Program-made: the position numbers and the translations under genes
Source of the DNA: Antennarius striatus
Taxonomy: Eukaryota; Chordata; Actinopteri; Lophiiformes; Antennariidae
Direction of reading: 5' to 3'
DNA length: 64,000 nt
Assembly (NCBI RefSeq): GCF_040054535.1
Contig: NC_090779.1
Location: forward strand, 25,062,001 to 25,126,000
The notes under the pieces: model-generated
What the model was told of the DNA's origin: nothing
The model's input: only the letters and a program-made list of their open reading frames with translations
The model's database searches: none
In this document: positions 49,048 to 61,263 of the stretch, piece by piece
Layout: every line of letters begins with the position of its first letter
How positions within the stretch are numbered: the stretch's first letter is position 1

Positions 49048-49542
49048 ATGGCGGCGACTCTCGGGCGGGACACCTTACCTGAGGGCTGGTCCTACGGGGT
49101 CTGCGGGGACGGGAGAGTCTTCTTCATCGAGTGAGTTGACGACCGGAGCGGTTCGCGGCTCCGCGGGTCGCTTTAACGGGAGTTGTGTGCCGGTGCTTTC
49201 CTCCCCGGTGGTGTAACAGGTGTCTTCTCTCCCCTCTGGCCGCGCGGCAGCGACCAGACGCGGACGACCACCTGGCTGCATCCCCGCTCCGGTGAACCGG
49301 TCAACTCCGGACACATGATCCGCTCAGGTGAGCTAGCTACGGGAGCTAGGTGTGCTCCGGACCCGGGATCAACCCGGGATCACTTTATCATGATTATTAT
49401 CGGTGCCAAGTTGGTGCGTTCGAGGCCCGGTCCGGGGGGGGGGGAGTTCAGGTGTGACCAGATGTGTGTTGTGGTGTTTTTCAGATCTACCCCGCGGGTG
49501 GGAGGAAGGCTTCACGGACGCGGGGGCCAGTTTCTTCATCAA
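49048..49542 (+). CDS. plekha7: PLEKHA7, first three coding exons (tandem WW domains); gene continues beyond the window
   Basis: Exons 49048-49130, 49251-49327 and 49485-49542 join in frame (218 nt, phase 2 at the end). The protein begins MAATLGRDTLPEGWSYGV, close to human PLEKHA7. WW1 has Trp14 and Trp36; WW2 begins LPRGWEEGF (Trp59) and breaks off at SFFI, so its second half is in the next exon, which I could not find up to 64000. PLEKHA7 is an adherens-junction protein that binds p120-catenin and, through its WW domains, PDZD11. The PH domain and coiled coil lie outside the window. The start at 49048 was chosen because it aligns with human. Position after rps13 and pik3c2a agrees with human 11p15 order. 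Confidence 0.93.
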
Positions 49543-50148
49543 GTAAGGAGAGGGTGTTATTACTGCGTATACGTGGGGCTCAATATGGCTCCTAATGCCT
49601 AATTACCACCGGGGGGAAGGTGGGGGGCAGTTCGGATTTACGCGGGGTGTTAACGGGACTAGCCTGACCCTAGAATGACCCCATTCACTGCTAGCTGTTA
49701 TTGTTATTTTTGTTATTTAACGCTTATTTACAGTGTAACCGTCTACGGTTGAACACACGCACCTGTAGAGTTGTTAATGAACTTATTACACACAGAATAT
49801 TTTTTAATTTTAATACGATTGTGTAATCTGTGAAGAAACTCGAGGTTTGTCTTGTTAAAAGCTGGCTAGCTGCCGTTTATTATAACATACGAGTTATTTA
49901 TAACACTGTATAACTCTCTAAGTTTGAACAAAGACACCTGTAAAGTTGTCATTAACTTATCCACACACATGAGTTCATATTTTAATAAGGTTGTGTAAAG
50001 TTTTGTTCAGAAATTAGAGGTTTATCTCGTTAATTGCTAGCTAGCTGCTATTTGTTCTTGTTTTTTTTTTATGGCGGATGTGAACGCCTCTGCCGCCCCC
50101 CTCTGGTGGAAACGGTGAATTACACCCAAATAGGCTTTTTAACAGTAA

Positions 50149-50504
50149 TTCATTCATTGTCACATGACCACCGCTATATCTGCCGCAGCGGGTCACGGGG
50201 AGCTGGAGCCTATCCCAGTGGCATAGGGCGTGAGGCAGGGGACACTCCGGGCACGACGCCAGTGCACCACGGAGCCACACACAAAGACAGACAACCACTC
50301 ACACACACACTCACTCCTACGGGCAATTTGGGACCGGCCAATCAACCTGAAGCGCATGCTTTTGGAGGTGGGAGGAAGCGGAGAACCCGGAGAGAACCCA
50401 CGCAGACACGGGGAGAGCATGCGAACTCCGCACAGAGCGGGACTCGAACCCGGGTCCGCCGTGTTGCGAGGCGGCAGTGCTACCCACTGCGCCACCGTGC
50501 CGCC
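50149..50504 (-). mobile_element. tRNA-derived SINE with perfect 14-bp target-site duplication
   Basis: Read on the minus strand, the element starts at 50504 with GGGCGGCACGGTGGCGCAG, has an A box TGGCGCAGTGGGTA (50494-50481) and a B box GGTTCGAGTC (50450-50441), then the body with GGTTCTCTCCGGGTTCTCC and GGCTCCAGCTCCCCGTGACC, and a (AATG)n-type tail at 50149. CTTTTTAACAGTAA flanks it on both sides (50135-50148 and 50505-50518). The tRNA-like head is part of the SINE and not a tRNA gene. Confidence 0.9.
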
Positions 50505-52560
50505 CTTTTTAACAGTAAATAAAAAATTATATTACTTTTTAATAACTATTTTAAAGTCGGCGTCCATGAGTGTAATATTTCATTTGACACTCTTAGAAGT
50601 AGCGTTTTTTCCCCCGTTAACATCCGTAATCCTTCTCCTCATGGACTGGTGCGACCTTCAGATGATCTCGTCCTCTTTGGTTAAATTTGCTGCTCATTTA
50701 GAAGAGGTCAGGGGTCACGATTTTTATTCCCCTGGCATGAAAGTGATGGGGGAGCCCATCGCTATGGATACATTTCCAGATGCCTCTGGTTTTGTTTTTC
50801 TCCTGACTTAGTGCTGCTTAATTTCATCACGAACTAATAAGGCATCTAAATTCAGTGAGAGTTCTGGTTCTGATTCCCAGCAGCAGCAAGGTGAAACACT
50901 TTCCTGCTTTGAGTCGCTGTGTTTGAAATAAGACAACTGAAGCCTGAATTCCTCGTCTCTGCGTTGCATTGTGGTCTTTTGAAGCGCTCCTTCCTGCCTC
51001 CTCTTTCGTGAAGTGTCTGCGGACAAATAAAATGTGAATGGTACCAAAGTAAGCTCCCACTCTCGACCTTGTGATTTTAAGGAAATGACTAACCACCTCC
51101 ATTATGGCTCAGCTGGGAATACGTCAATGCGGTGCTGCGTCTCTTCAGAGTGGCGGCAGGCGGCGGCGTGGAGGGTGCATTTGATGGCAGTGGAACTCTG
51201 TAAAAATCCTTCATGCAGTGCATCAGCAGCGGTTAAATGTTTTTGTGTGGATCATCTCCTGATTTATTCTACTAACCCTTCAGAACTAGTGGCTGTTTGA
51301 TGCTAATAGATGCTGTTTGATCCACATTGAGCTACAGGTGATGAGACGCGTTACAGCGTAGAGGAAACGGCGTGCTCTAGCCGCTCTATTTTCTCGACTC
51401 CTGGCTGGATAATTGATTTCTGTGGTTGTTGAATATTCATACTCACAAACTGCTGTCATATTGTGACTGTTTTTAGTGCCAGATTTTACGACTTCCCTTC
51501 TGCTGAGCTGTTGTGCCGATAGAGATTAAACTGTTGTTGCAGATAAAAGAGGGCGAAGGTAATTCATGTTGCTGTTGATGCAGACGACCGTCGGATGCTG
51601 CCGGACGTCAGGATTAAAATTCATCCACTGCGTTTGGCGGTGACTCAGACTGTGTCTCTCTGCTGCTGCCGTCTAAAATGAATTCTGAATGTTATAATTG
51701 GAAAGTAGATGAAACTGGTAATTACTGTGCATTTAGCGTTCCCTTTTAAATGAAGGCTTTTGCTCGTCCCTGTAGGTGTCTCCTTTCTGCTGATCACGTG
51801 ACGGCGATGGAGCTGTCAGTCGTCGGGTTTGTGAGGAACAGATTGTTTAATGCGATGGAAAACTTTCGGAACACTTTGCTTTATTGAAGCCAGACGTTTT
51901 TTCATCATTTCACGAGTTTGTGAACGTTATTTCATGACGAGAGAGAACAAGGCAAAGCAATAACGACCTTCAAATCCTCTTCCTCCTCTTCAGGGTGGGG
52001 GGGGGGTGTTTATCTTGAGGGGTTGTTAATCCAACCCCCCCCACTAGCTTTTGCCGTGGATCTGGAGTCTCTCCTGTCCAGAAAATGTTTTTCCCGCTGT
52101 ACACAATCCGGGGTGTTTGCATGGAAGTTGGTTGAACGGCGTGATTAATGTGAACTTTTTGAAATTTGCATTAAATTTGAATGAGGTAAACAAATCGTGT
52201 CTGATTAGCCTGGAAGGTTGGAGTTTGGTAGAATAAATTATGTTGATACATAATTGGCTCCTTTGTGTAATTGTTTTACATTAAAATAATTACTTACTCT
52301 AATTATTATCATTTAATTGAATGATTTTCTGACGGTTAAATGATTTCTGTTCTGCTTCTGGGTGATGGCGGCGGGCGAAGCCGGGGAGCGTTCCATGTTA
52401 GTTCAGTTTGCGTTTCCACTCGTCGCAGGTTTAAACAATCCTGTCGGGTCCATCCGCCGCTTTTGACCCGAAACCAAGAGACGGCAGATCGGAGTCGTCT
52501 CGCCGTCAGGCTTCGTCTTCATTTCCTGTCTTCTCTTTATTATCAATGAGTTTGTTAGTT

Positions 52561-52566
52561 TGTGTG

Positions 52567-52619
<53 letters not shown>
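52561..52619. repeat. (TG)n microsatellite
   Basis: TG run with one TTTG interruption in the plekha7 intron. Confidence 0.95.
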
Positions 52620-52620
<1 letters not shown>

Positions 52621-55417
52621 GTCTGCTTGGCGGTGAAGTAGCCTCCAGTCGGCGGTTAGCCACGTCCTACCGGTTTTCAGACAGGGATCGTTTTCCCCGC
52701 TCCTCTGTGACTCGCACAACCGTTGATGATGTCATCGTCGACACAGGGACGTCAGATTGTTCTCCTCCGGGTGTTTGTTGCCTCTTCCTGCCCCCCCGGC
52801 TGCTGTTCTCTGCCCAGGCGTGTTTTAATGACTCCTACGACCCTCTGTGGACAGGTGGGAGGTGAAAACGCTCCTCTGAGGCGCCGCCGCCGTCACATAC
52901 CTTCAGAAGTGTTCCTGCATGACGCCCGTCTCCTCACACATACGTGTGTAAACACCAACACACGCCGTGTCACGCTTACCTCCGAGGGGCCTCCAGATGG
53001 TGCTTAGCCACACCCAGCCGGCGCACCTGGGGGAGCAGAGCCAGTCACATCCTGCGCTCATCGCTGATGAGTTCGCGTCTCTCTCAACACATCCTGCTAA
53101 TGAGCTGCTAACTGCTAACAGTTCGCAAACTTGTCCAGATCGGCGAACACCCGGTTGATAAAAACACGCCGATCCTTTTTTCTATGTCACCTGAGACGCT
53201 GTCTGCCCTTTGACCTCTCTGCAGAAACACGTTTTTACTTGAGCTTAGCGCGACGCTAGCTGCTGCTACGGTTCTTCCATTTGATTCTGCATTCTGGACA
53301 CGTGGGGCACGAACAACTGCAACAGGAACAGCGTTTGTGTTCCACGTTGTGAGTCGGTCGTTGTGAAGCTGCTAATAATAAGGGACAGAGAGCATAGGGT
53401 GGGTTTGCACCCCCCGTCCAGCGCTCTTTGTCCTCCAGAGAAAAAGAGGCTTTGTTTCGACGCGGAGCCGAGGCGGAACCGAGGAACCAACGGCAAACAA
53501 ATAACGGCTGGAAGAAGGAGCTTTGTCATCAATGGCTGTTCTGTTGCTTTGATTGGTCGGATCCAACCAGTTTGTGTGTTTGTCTTCAGAACAGCAGGAA
53601 AGTTAAAGATTATTCCTAGTAAATGTCAGCCCAAGGACAGAGTTTCTGTCTGGTGGCGTCTTCCATACTTAACGATGTTCCCTCAAGATATCTGCTTCCA
53701 CCACCTGCTCCTCTGTGAGAACGCTCCCTTCAGCGGCTTTTTGTTGTTTTAAATGTGGTTTCACATCAGTGACAGCAGATCTCAGGACGTTTTCGGAGAT
53801 CACGAGGGTAAATTAGTAACTTTCAGGGTCGTCAGCGGTAAATTATTCCCCCACTCCGTCCTGGATTCAGATCCTAGATGATAAAACGTGTTAATAGACG
53901 TGGAACTCTTTGAGCCTCGCTGTTCTGCATGGCTTTAATTTCACTACACATGTTTTCACAGTCGAGCATCGAAGCTCTCGGCTTCATTGTGGTTCCACCT
54001 GGAAGAATAGTTCCACTTTGAGTGGAAGTCCATGTTGATTGAAATCTAGAAGACAAACCTTCGTTTTCTATTCCCCACAGATTCCTCTGACAGTTGTTGC
54101 TCACTCCTTTGTGTGTCTGAGGAGATGCTCAGATCTCCTAGTTGTGTTGGGGTGGATCATCATGAGATGGTGATGGTACTGTCGGCCCCAAAAGGACCGA
54201 TTCATGGTCTCAAACTCTAGAAGTTTCCTGTTTATGGATTCAGGATCTGGGATCCAAGACCCAACGACAATGCCAAAAGTCTCCAGTTGAGGTCGAGTCG
54301 ATCTGGACTCGCCTGAACTCTCTGCTGGCTAATGATTGATCAATCGCCCGTCCTGTTGGGCTGGAGCAGTAAAAGTCCAGGTTTGTCTTTGTGATTTTGG
54401 TCAGTGAGTATTAACTTGTGTCCATGAGGATCTGGTCCAAAGTGTGTTCATGTCCGGTGCAGCCCGGTCCCCTCATGAGTCTGTGTTTAGTTCTAACCCT
54501 CAGAAGCAGCTGTGAACAGAATATCGAGTTGTTTTAATCACATTTTCTCCCCCCAACTGCTGCAAAGAAATGTTGGGATTGTGACCTAGTTTTGCTATTT
54601 GTTTTGCTGCTGGGACTCAGATCAGATTGATAACGCCTCGCCGTCTCCATGTTTGTTCTGCAGCCGCGGTTGGGAGGCAGGAGACTCCCGTGGAGCTGGA
54701 TCCGTCTCCCTCGTTGTTCTCTGTGAGCTTTCCTCCTACATTCATGCTGCGCTGTGGACATGTGTTGGTTAATCCCCCGTACTTCCTGACAAACGCATCA
54801 CAGAATGTTTTTCCCAAAACACGTGGAGATTCGTCTCCCTGATGGTCGTCTTCTGTCGACGTTCCAAACGAGGTGTTACTCCTGGAGACGTTTTGTCTTC
54901 CTCTTTCTGTCCTCATTGTTATAGATTATTCTTTTGGTTCATTTAATGCATCACATCCCTGAGTGTGTGTGTGTGTGTGTGTTAAATTTCATCTTTGAAG
55001 TTCAGCCTAAAATGGATGTCTTGAATATTTAACCTTGCCTGGAGGCTGCAGCGTAGCTCACCGTCTCTCACAGAGAATCTGATCTCAGCGCAGATCCTTT
55101 AGGATCGGAGGAGGTCTATCTGTGGGAACACATCGGATCCGGAGCGTCGATGACACGGACCGACACACTGATGTGTTGTTTATCTCCGTGACACAGCAGA
55201 GGAGCACCGGACAAACAGTCGCTCTCATAAATCCTGTCAGAAGATAATTAAGAGCTCAAAAATGCATTAAATGATTCATGTGAACATAACGTTTTTAAAG
55301 GACTCCACAAAGACAAAAACACTTCAATATAAAAGATTAACATCACAGCATCACAGCGGCTGTTACTGGTTTTAGCTTCATGTTTAATTTCCCTACTCAC
55401 CTCATCCATTCCCACTC

Positions 55418-55855
55418 GACTGGTCTAATCTGGTCTAATCTAATCTGGTCTAGTCTGTCTGGTCTGGTCTGTTTTGATGTGGTCTGACCTGGTCTGATCT
55501 GACTTGGTCTAATCTAGTCTGGCCCGGTCTGGTCTGATCTGGTCTGTTTTGATGTGGTCTGGTCTGATCTGACCTGGTCTAGTCTAGTCTGGCCCGGTCT
55601 GGTCTGATCTGGTCTGTTTTGATGTGGTCTGGTCTGATCTGACCTGGTCTGGTCTGGTCTAATCTTGCCTAATCTGATCTGACCTGGTCTAGTCTGGTTT
55701 TGCCTGGTCTAGTCTGATCTGATCTTGTCTAATCTGGTTTTATCTGGTCTTATCTGGTCTAATCTGGTCTGGTTTGGTCCGATCTGATCTGGTCTAATCT
55801 GGTCTAATCTAATCTGATCTGATCTGGTCTAGTCTGGTCTGGTCTGATCTGGTCT

Positions 55856-55856
<1 letters not shown>
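55418..55856. repeat. Degenerate pentamer satellite (TCTGG/TCTAA/TCTGA)
   Basis: About 440 bp of GGTCT-AATCT-like five-base units with higher-order blocks such as TCTGTTTTGATGTGGTCTG recurring at about 55467, 55543 and 55611. The array resumes at about 56004-56024 after an inserted retroelement tail. Confidence 0.85.
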
Positions 55857-55905
<49 letters not shown>

Positions 55906-56003
55906 GTTTTATTTCTATAGCGCTTAATCATGGCAACAGACCTTTCAAAGCGCTTTAACAGACAGAGAAGCCCAACTGAACCCTCCAGAGCAAGCCTAAG
56001 TGA
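55857..56003 (-). mobile_element. (AATC)n plus LINE/SINE tail inserted in the pentamer satellite
   Basis: Twelve or so AATC units (55857-55904) are followed by AGTTTTATTTCTATAGCGCT and CCTTTCAAAGCGCTTTAACA, the reverse of the element tail seen at 46330. The pentamer satellite lies on both sides. Confidence 0.65.
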
Positions 56004-56530
56004 TAATCTGGTCTGGTCTGATCTCCTTCAGACTCGTCATCAATGACCAGGTCAAAGGTCGACTGTTTCAGTTCTCTTGCTTGAAACAATCTGATGGCCG
56101 ACCAGCAAATACTTGTGAACCAGTCGTACTTCAGCCCCCCACCCCTCCACACGTCCACACCGAGAGGTTCCTCACCCACGCCTCACACATTGAAATGTCA
56201 CCAGGATCACAGACGGTAAAACAAAAGAACCAGATTTGTGAGTGTTGGTCGTGTTTCTGCTGACAGCAGCAGCAGCTGCCGTTCAGTTCCTGCGTGTCAG
56301 CCGTGAAGGAATTCATGTTATTTCCTTCATTTCAGCAGTTATTTCATCCTCAGACGCTTTACTGCTCTTTGTTTCCTGTGTGCAAACTTTACGTAAAATC
56401 ATCAAAAAACCGTCACAAAAACGAAAGCAGACGTTTGAACCAGTTCCTGAGCACCGAGTAGGAACACGTGTAGGAAGGACAGAACTTTAAAGGTCCTTTT
56501 CCTTTAGTTTGGGTTCCCTTCAGCATCTTA

Positions 56531-56551
56531 ACACACACCCACACACATACA

Positions 56552-56644
<93 letters not shown>
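56531..56644. repeat. (CA)n microsatellite
   Basis: Imperfect CA array with CCCA, CATA and CGCA interruptions. Confidence 0.95.
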
Positions 56645-56963
56645 TCCTGTTGCTGTTGGCGATTTTAAATCACCCCAATTAGAAGATACTGTATGTAAAT
56701 GGACCGACCTATAGATATCCAACGCCCTCTGGGAAGCCAGAGACTCTCAGCATCACGGTGAGCAACGAATGAAATAAAGCCAAGACTTCAGGGAGCCTCT
56801 TAAAATCCAGGGGATTGTGGGAAAACCGATGAGCCGGGGGGGGGGACTTGAACTTGTTATTATTCTTTCTAGCTCTGCTTCCTGTGTCCTTGAACAGTTG
56901 TTGCTGTTAAAGGCACCGTCGTCTGCTTCCTCGTATCCTTATTTCCTACATCGTTCCATTTGA

Positions 56964-57084
56964 GCATCGCCGCCATTGCATCGCCGCCATTGCATCGCCG
57001 CCATTGCATCGCCGCCATTGCATCGCCGCCATTGCATCGCCGCCATTGCATCGCCGCCATTGCATCGCCGCCATTGCATCGCCG
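56964..57084. repeat. 14-bp minisatellite, 8 full units plus a partial
   Basis: Unit GCATCGCCGCCATT repeated without error from 56964 to 57075, then a 9-base partial unit. The reverse strand reads AATGGCGGCGATGC and contains ATGGCGGC, the YY1 core. It is not CRISPR: units are contiguous with no spacers. Confidence 0.95.
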
Positions 57085-60000
57085 TTCTCTAAATGACTGC
57101 TGTTTGAGGACCAGGCAAAAAGCTTGTAGAGTGGAAATTGCGGGGTGTCAACGGCGCGAACAGGAGGACAGACACAAAGGAGTGATTGAGGGACGCTGAT
57201 TCAAACACGGGGCAAGAGAAGAACGACGCTAATGGAATGCTGGAGCTGTCCGGTCCGTCCTGGGGAGACAGTAACGCTTGTGTCAGAGGAAGGCGGAGGC
57301 CGACGCCACCAGGGCCGCGCCTCCAAAACGTTAGCTCCTCATCATGTGAGGAGCGCTGGGGAGGTCGGAGAAGACAAGAAGACGGGCAAAATGGGAGACA
57401 GAGACAGTTTCAACGTCTCTTGTGCTCCTTGAAGTTGTTCTGAGTGTAGAATTTGAGCAGGAAAATCAAACAAAACATGGAATTGTCTCCGTAAAAGAGG
57501 GAAGTCTGGAGTCAGGAATGTCCGGCGACTGACCTCAGGTGTTTGGGAGGTCTCACCGTTCCTTTGTCGTGGAACGATGGGCACCTGCTGCGGCAGGAAC
57601 GCCACGCCCGACGTCGGCCATGAGCTGGTTTCCATCAGACGCCACGCGGTTTGGCCGCGGACAGTCCAGACCGTCGCTAACCTGGAAAACCACGAGTTCT
57701 CTACGTGGGATCTGACAGGTGACGCCAGGTAAGCCCCCATCTAAGGCCCACCCTTTGAGGAGACATGGGAGACGTTTACCGCCATGTTTCACCGCCCCGT
57801 TGGCGCGCAATAAAAACGGGTGTAGGTTGCCTTTAAGTTCAGCTACTCAACGCTCTCCTTGTGGGAAAAGAGTTTCAAAATGGGAAAGAGTTTCCTTTTA
57901 ATCCCTCGCTCTGACTCACTCGGTGTCGTTGTTTTTTTAAAGCGTTCTGACTCTGACGTGAGATGAACGTGTCACCGATCATCTCTGAATGCTTGAACCT
58001 TTTTCTGCATGTCATGTTTGTTTACGCAGCCGTCACCGTGAGAACAACGTTCCCACTATGGTCCGTCCCGTGTGTGTGGGTGCTGCTGGATTCCTGCTGC
58101 ATTCTGTGTGTTTGCACAATAACACACACAGAGAAATTCATACTGCAGAACAAACTCCTTGTCGGTTTGAGTTCTACTCATCGTTTAGCCGTCAGATGAA
58201 GGTTCAGGTCGCTGGCGTGAGGAGATGAAGGCGTCGAGAACGGATTCTAATCAAGTCGATTTTGAAAATAAAACTAATAAAAAATGTGAGAGACTTCAGG
58301 AAATTAACTGTCAAAACAACAAAAACTTCATTTCGGCTTCTCGCATAATTGACGATTGTCCCGGGACGATGATCCACGATGAGTCGTCACGGCTGATGAA
58401 GCAACCGATGCGCAAGAATATGTGTACGTTTGATTTAGAATGAAGCGTAAAATAATGAACCTGGACTTGTCACCTCGTACCTGATTCACAACCCAATCGA
58501 TGATGTCATGATCTGTCGCACGCCATCATCCGTCCTGGTTCCTGTCACAGAACGCCCCACCGATCGACGCGCTGGAAGTTTCCAGAACGGCTCAACAACA
58601 GATGATTTATTCAAGTCCTTTTTGTCTTTTATTTTTTTAGCATTGCAGTCTTCACAAATAAATTTGTGCATTCATGAACGTGTCTCCAAAAGGTTCCGTC
58701 TGTCAGGGCTTCTGTCTGTCTGTCTGCTGATTGGCCGGCCTGTTTGCTATTCAGACGGTGAATTGGCTGTTTGGTTGCCACCGAGCGCCGTGTGTTTGAC
58801 TGAATTAGGTTAGCAGTAAAAAGCAGTGCATTAGTGAGAGGACTACTTTTGTCCGCTCCCCCCCCGGGACGCCGTTCTATTAACTCACACCGGAAGAGAA
58901 GCTCTGCTCCTAAATAACGTTCACCTCCTCAGAATAACAGGTAGAAACGTTCTGTTTCAAAGAGGAGTGGACAGACCGCTCGTTCTCTCGTGAGTCCAGA
59001 CTGGTGATCACGCTTAGAAATCATAATCACGAATGCAAATCGTTCATACAGATGTTGTGTGTTGTGAACAAACGGTCATTTGCATTCTAAATGCAAACGT
59101 TAAAGCGTTCTAATTAAAACTCCATTAAATGTAAATCTGAAGGAAACAAGACGTTTAGAGGAGTTTTCAGACGCAGATGGCGCCGCTGCTTTACGGCGTT
59201 TCTTTGTTGATGACTTATCACTTATTTCCTCATCTGGTTGAAGAGGAGCAGATGATCTTTTTCGGCCCCCCCCCCCCGGTCTTCTGGGGACGAGTGGAGA
59301 CATTTAAAGCAGTCAACCAAGACTCCTCCAGTCTGCAGATCTGCTCCTCCAATTTCCCTGCGATTAAAAGTCCACTGTTGACCTTCAGCATCTGACCTGG
59401 TGACATTTCCAGACAATGAGGAGCTGACGACAAAAAGATGAGCAGGTGGAGAACCCCCCCCATCTTCCCTGTAAAGCCAAACGCTTTTGTCGCGCCTGAA
59501 GGCCATTAAATAAACTCCCGCCGGTTGTTGATGCGTGAAAGTCTCTCTGGCGTATCGCTGTAATCGTGGACGCCTCATCAAAACGGATGCTAACCCCAAA
59601 CAGGCTCATTATGGCGCCGATGAGGCGGCTAATGCTAAAAGCTAAAAGCAAATCAGTGTTTGTCCGACAAACCTTTAAATAGTCGACTTTTAGAGAGGTC
59701 AAGGCTGCATTGATTTAGTACCGCCTCTCTTTTTGTGGCTCCTCCCTTTTACGTCACCTTTCTCCGCCCCCCCCCCACCCTCAGGGACACGTGAAGATGC
59801 AGCAGAGGGTAACCTTGGGTTTCCTTTCCTGTCACCTCTTCCATTGGCGGACTGAGACTCTTTATTAGATCTTCTTTGTGCAGCAGAAACAGCTTCAAGT
59901 TGACGCCGGTCAGCGACCCAGAACCACCCGGTGCGACCCGTCTCTGCAGCAGGTGTGAAGGAAACAAGACATGTTCCGACCCGTGAAATGTATAAGAGAG

Positions 60001-61002
60001 AAAAACACGTACTTTAGAAATTTGAAAATGTTTTCCAATGGCGAGCTTTCATTCAGTCTGGAGCTGGTGGTCCGTTCTGGTTTTGTCCCGTCTTGGATAT
60101 TTAAATCTGGATATTTAAATCTGGTTAAATTAATCCACTACGACTGGTTAACCAGGTAACTCGTGTTCTGTATTTCACAGTGAAGCGGTGATGCATTCAG
60201 GGTGTGTTGGATGCAGGGGTACCGCTGGTCTCATGAGGATAGTCCACACTGTGGTTGACCTTTGCCCTCTGACAACCTCCCATGGGTCGAGGCGCTGGTG
60301 TTTATCTTTTCGTTGTTGTTTTTGTCTCCTTTCTACTTCCTGCTCCTTTGCGCCTCGTCTCTCCACTGGATCATTACGGTTTTATTCTCTGTTGTCCACG
60401 TCTTGCATACTGATGGCTGAAGCGCCTGTAGTCCGTTTACCCGCTCATAAATAATTTGACCTCACAGAAACATCAGCGGGATGAATTACAAGCTGCACGC
60501 CAACGTGAAAACCCGAAATACGTCGGCGTCTGAACGAACGTCGGTCTTCCAGCTGCATCGCCGTCAGACGTCACGTCACCCTGAGACAAACATCCAGCTG
60601 TGTTTGTTGTCATTCTCTGCATCCTTTGACCCCCCCCCCCCCCTTCGCTGGAGACATCTTCTTCTTCTTTTTCTGGTGATTCGGACCGCACGGCGCCATC
60701 TTTGAGGTGGAAACATCAGAAGCCAGAAACCTGGCGGCAGACATCGATCACTGTTATTGTGTTTGTGTTCTTGATCGGCGGGATGGACTGGGAGGGGGAT
60801 TGAATGGGGGGGTGGGGGGCAGATGTGTGTTGAGAGGTTTTAAGCGCTACAGGCTCAGGTGTGGCTTCGTTGATCCTCGTGTGTGTTTTTTAAAGCGGCG
60901 TTCCAGAACCAGATAAGGTGAACCCCATGACCAATCACGCTCCTCCAATCTCACCCACTGACAGAATCATCTAACAGCAGCTGTCTGCAGGAAGACAACC
61001 GC

Positions 61003-61215
61003 TGTGTGTGTGTGTGTGTCTGTGTGTGTGTGTGTGTGTGTCTGTGTGTGTGTGTGTGTGTGTGTGTCTGTGTGTGTGTGTGTGTCTGTGTGTGTGTGTG
61101 TGTGTGTGTCTGTGTTTGTGTGTGTGTGTGTGTGTGTACATATATCTTATTTTACGTCACACCAACCTGCATGCATGAATGTGCAGTTGTACGTCTTCAT
61201 CTGTGTTTGTGTGTG

Positions 61216-61261
<46 letters not shown>
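61003..61261. repeat. Two (TG)n arrays separated by about 63 bp
   Basis: 61003-61138 has TCTG interruptions; 61202-61261 is purer. Long Cys/Val-rich ORFs here are translations of the repeat. Confidence 0.95.

Positions 61262-61263
<2 letters not shown>

Noticed and set aside
50441-50504. tRNA gene on the minus strand (A and B boxes)
   Set aside because: It is the head of the SINE at 50149-50504; no cloverleaf 3' half or terminator.
53363-53752. 129-codon ORF in the plekha7 intron
   Set aside because: No recognised motif, overlapping ORFs on both strands, and no splice context.
56964-57084. CRISPR-like array
   Set aside because: Units are contiguous 14-mers with no spacers, in a vertebrate intron.
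57577-57718. Possible exon starting MGTCCGRN, reminiscent of an acylated N-terminus
   Set aside because: Weak donor (GTGACG), phase 1 does not match the phase-2 plekha7 exon junction, and the peptide is not recognised.
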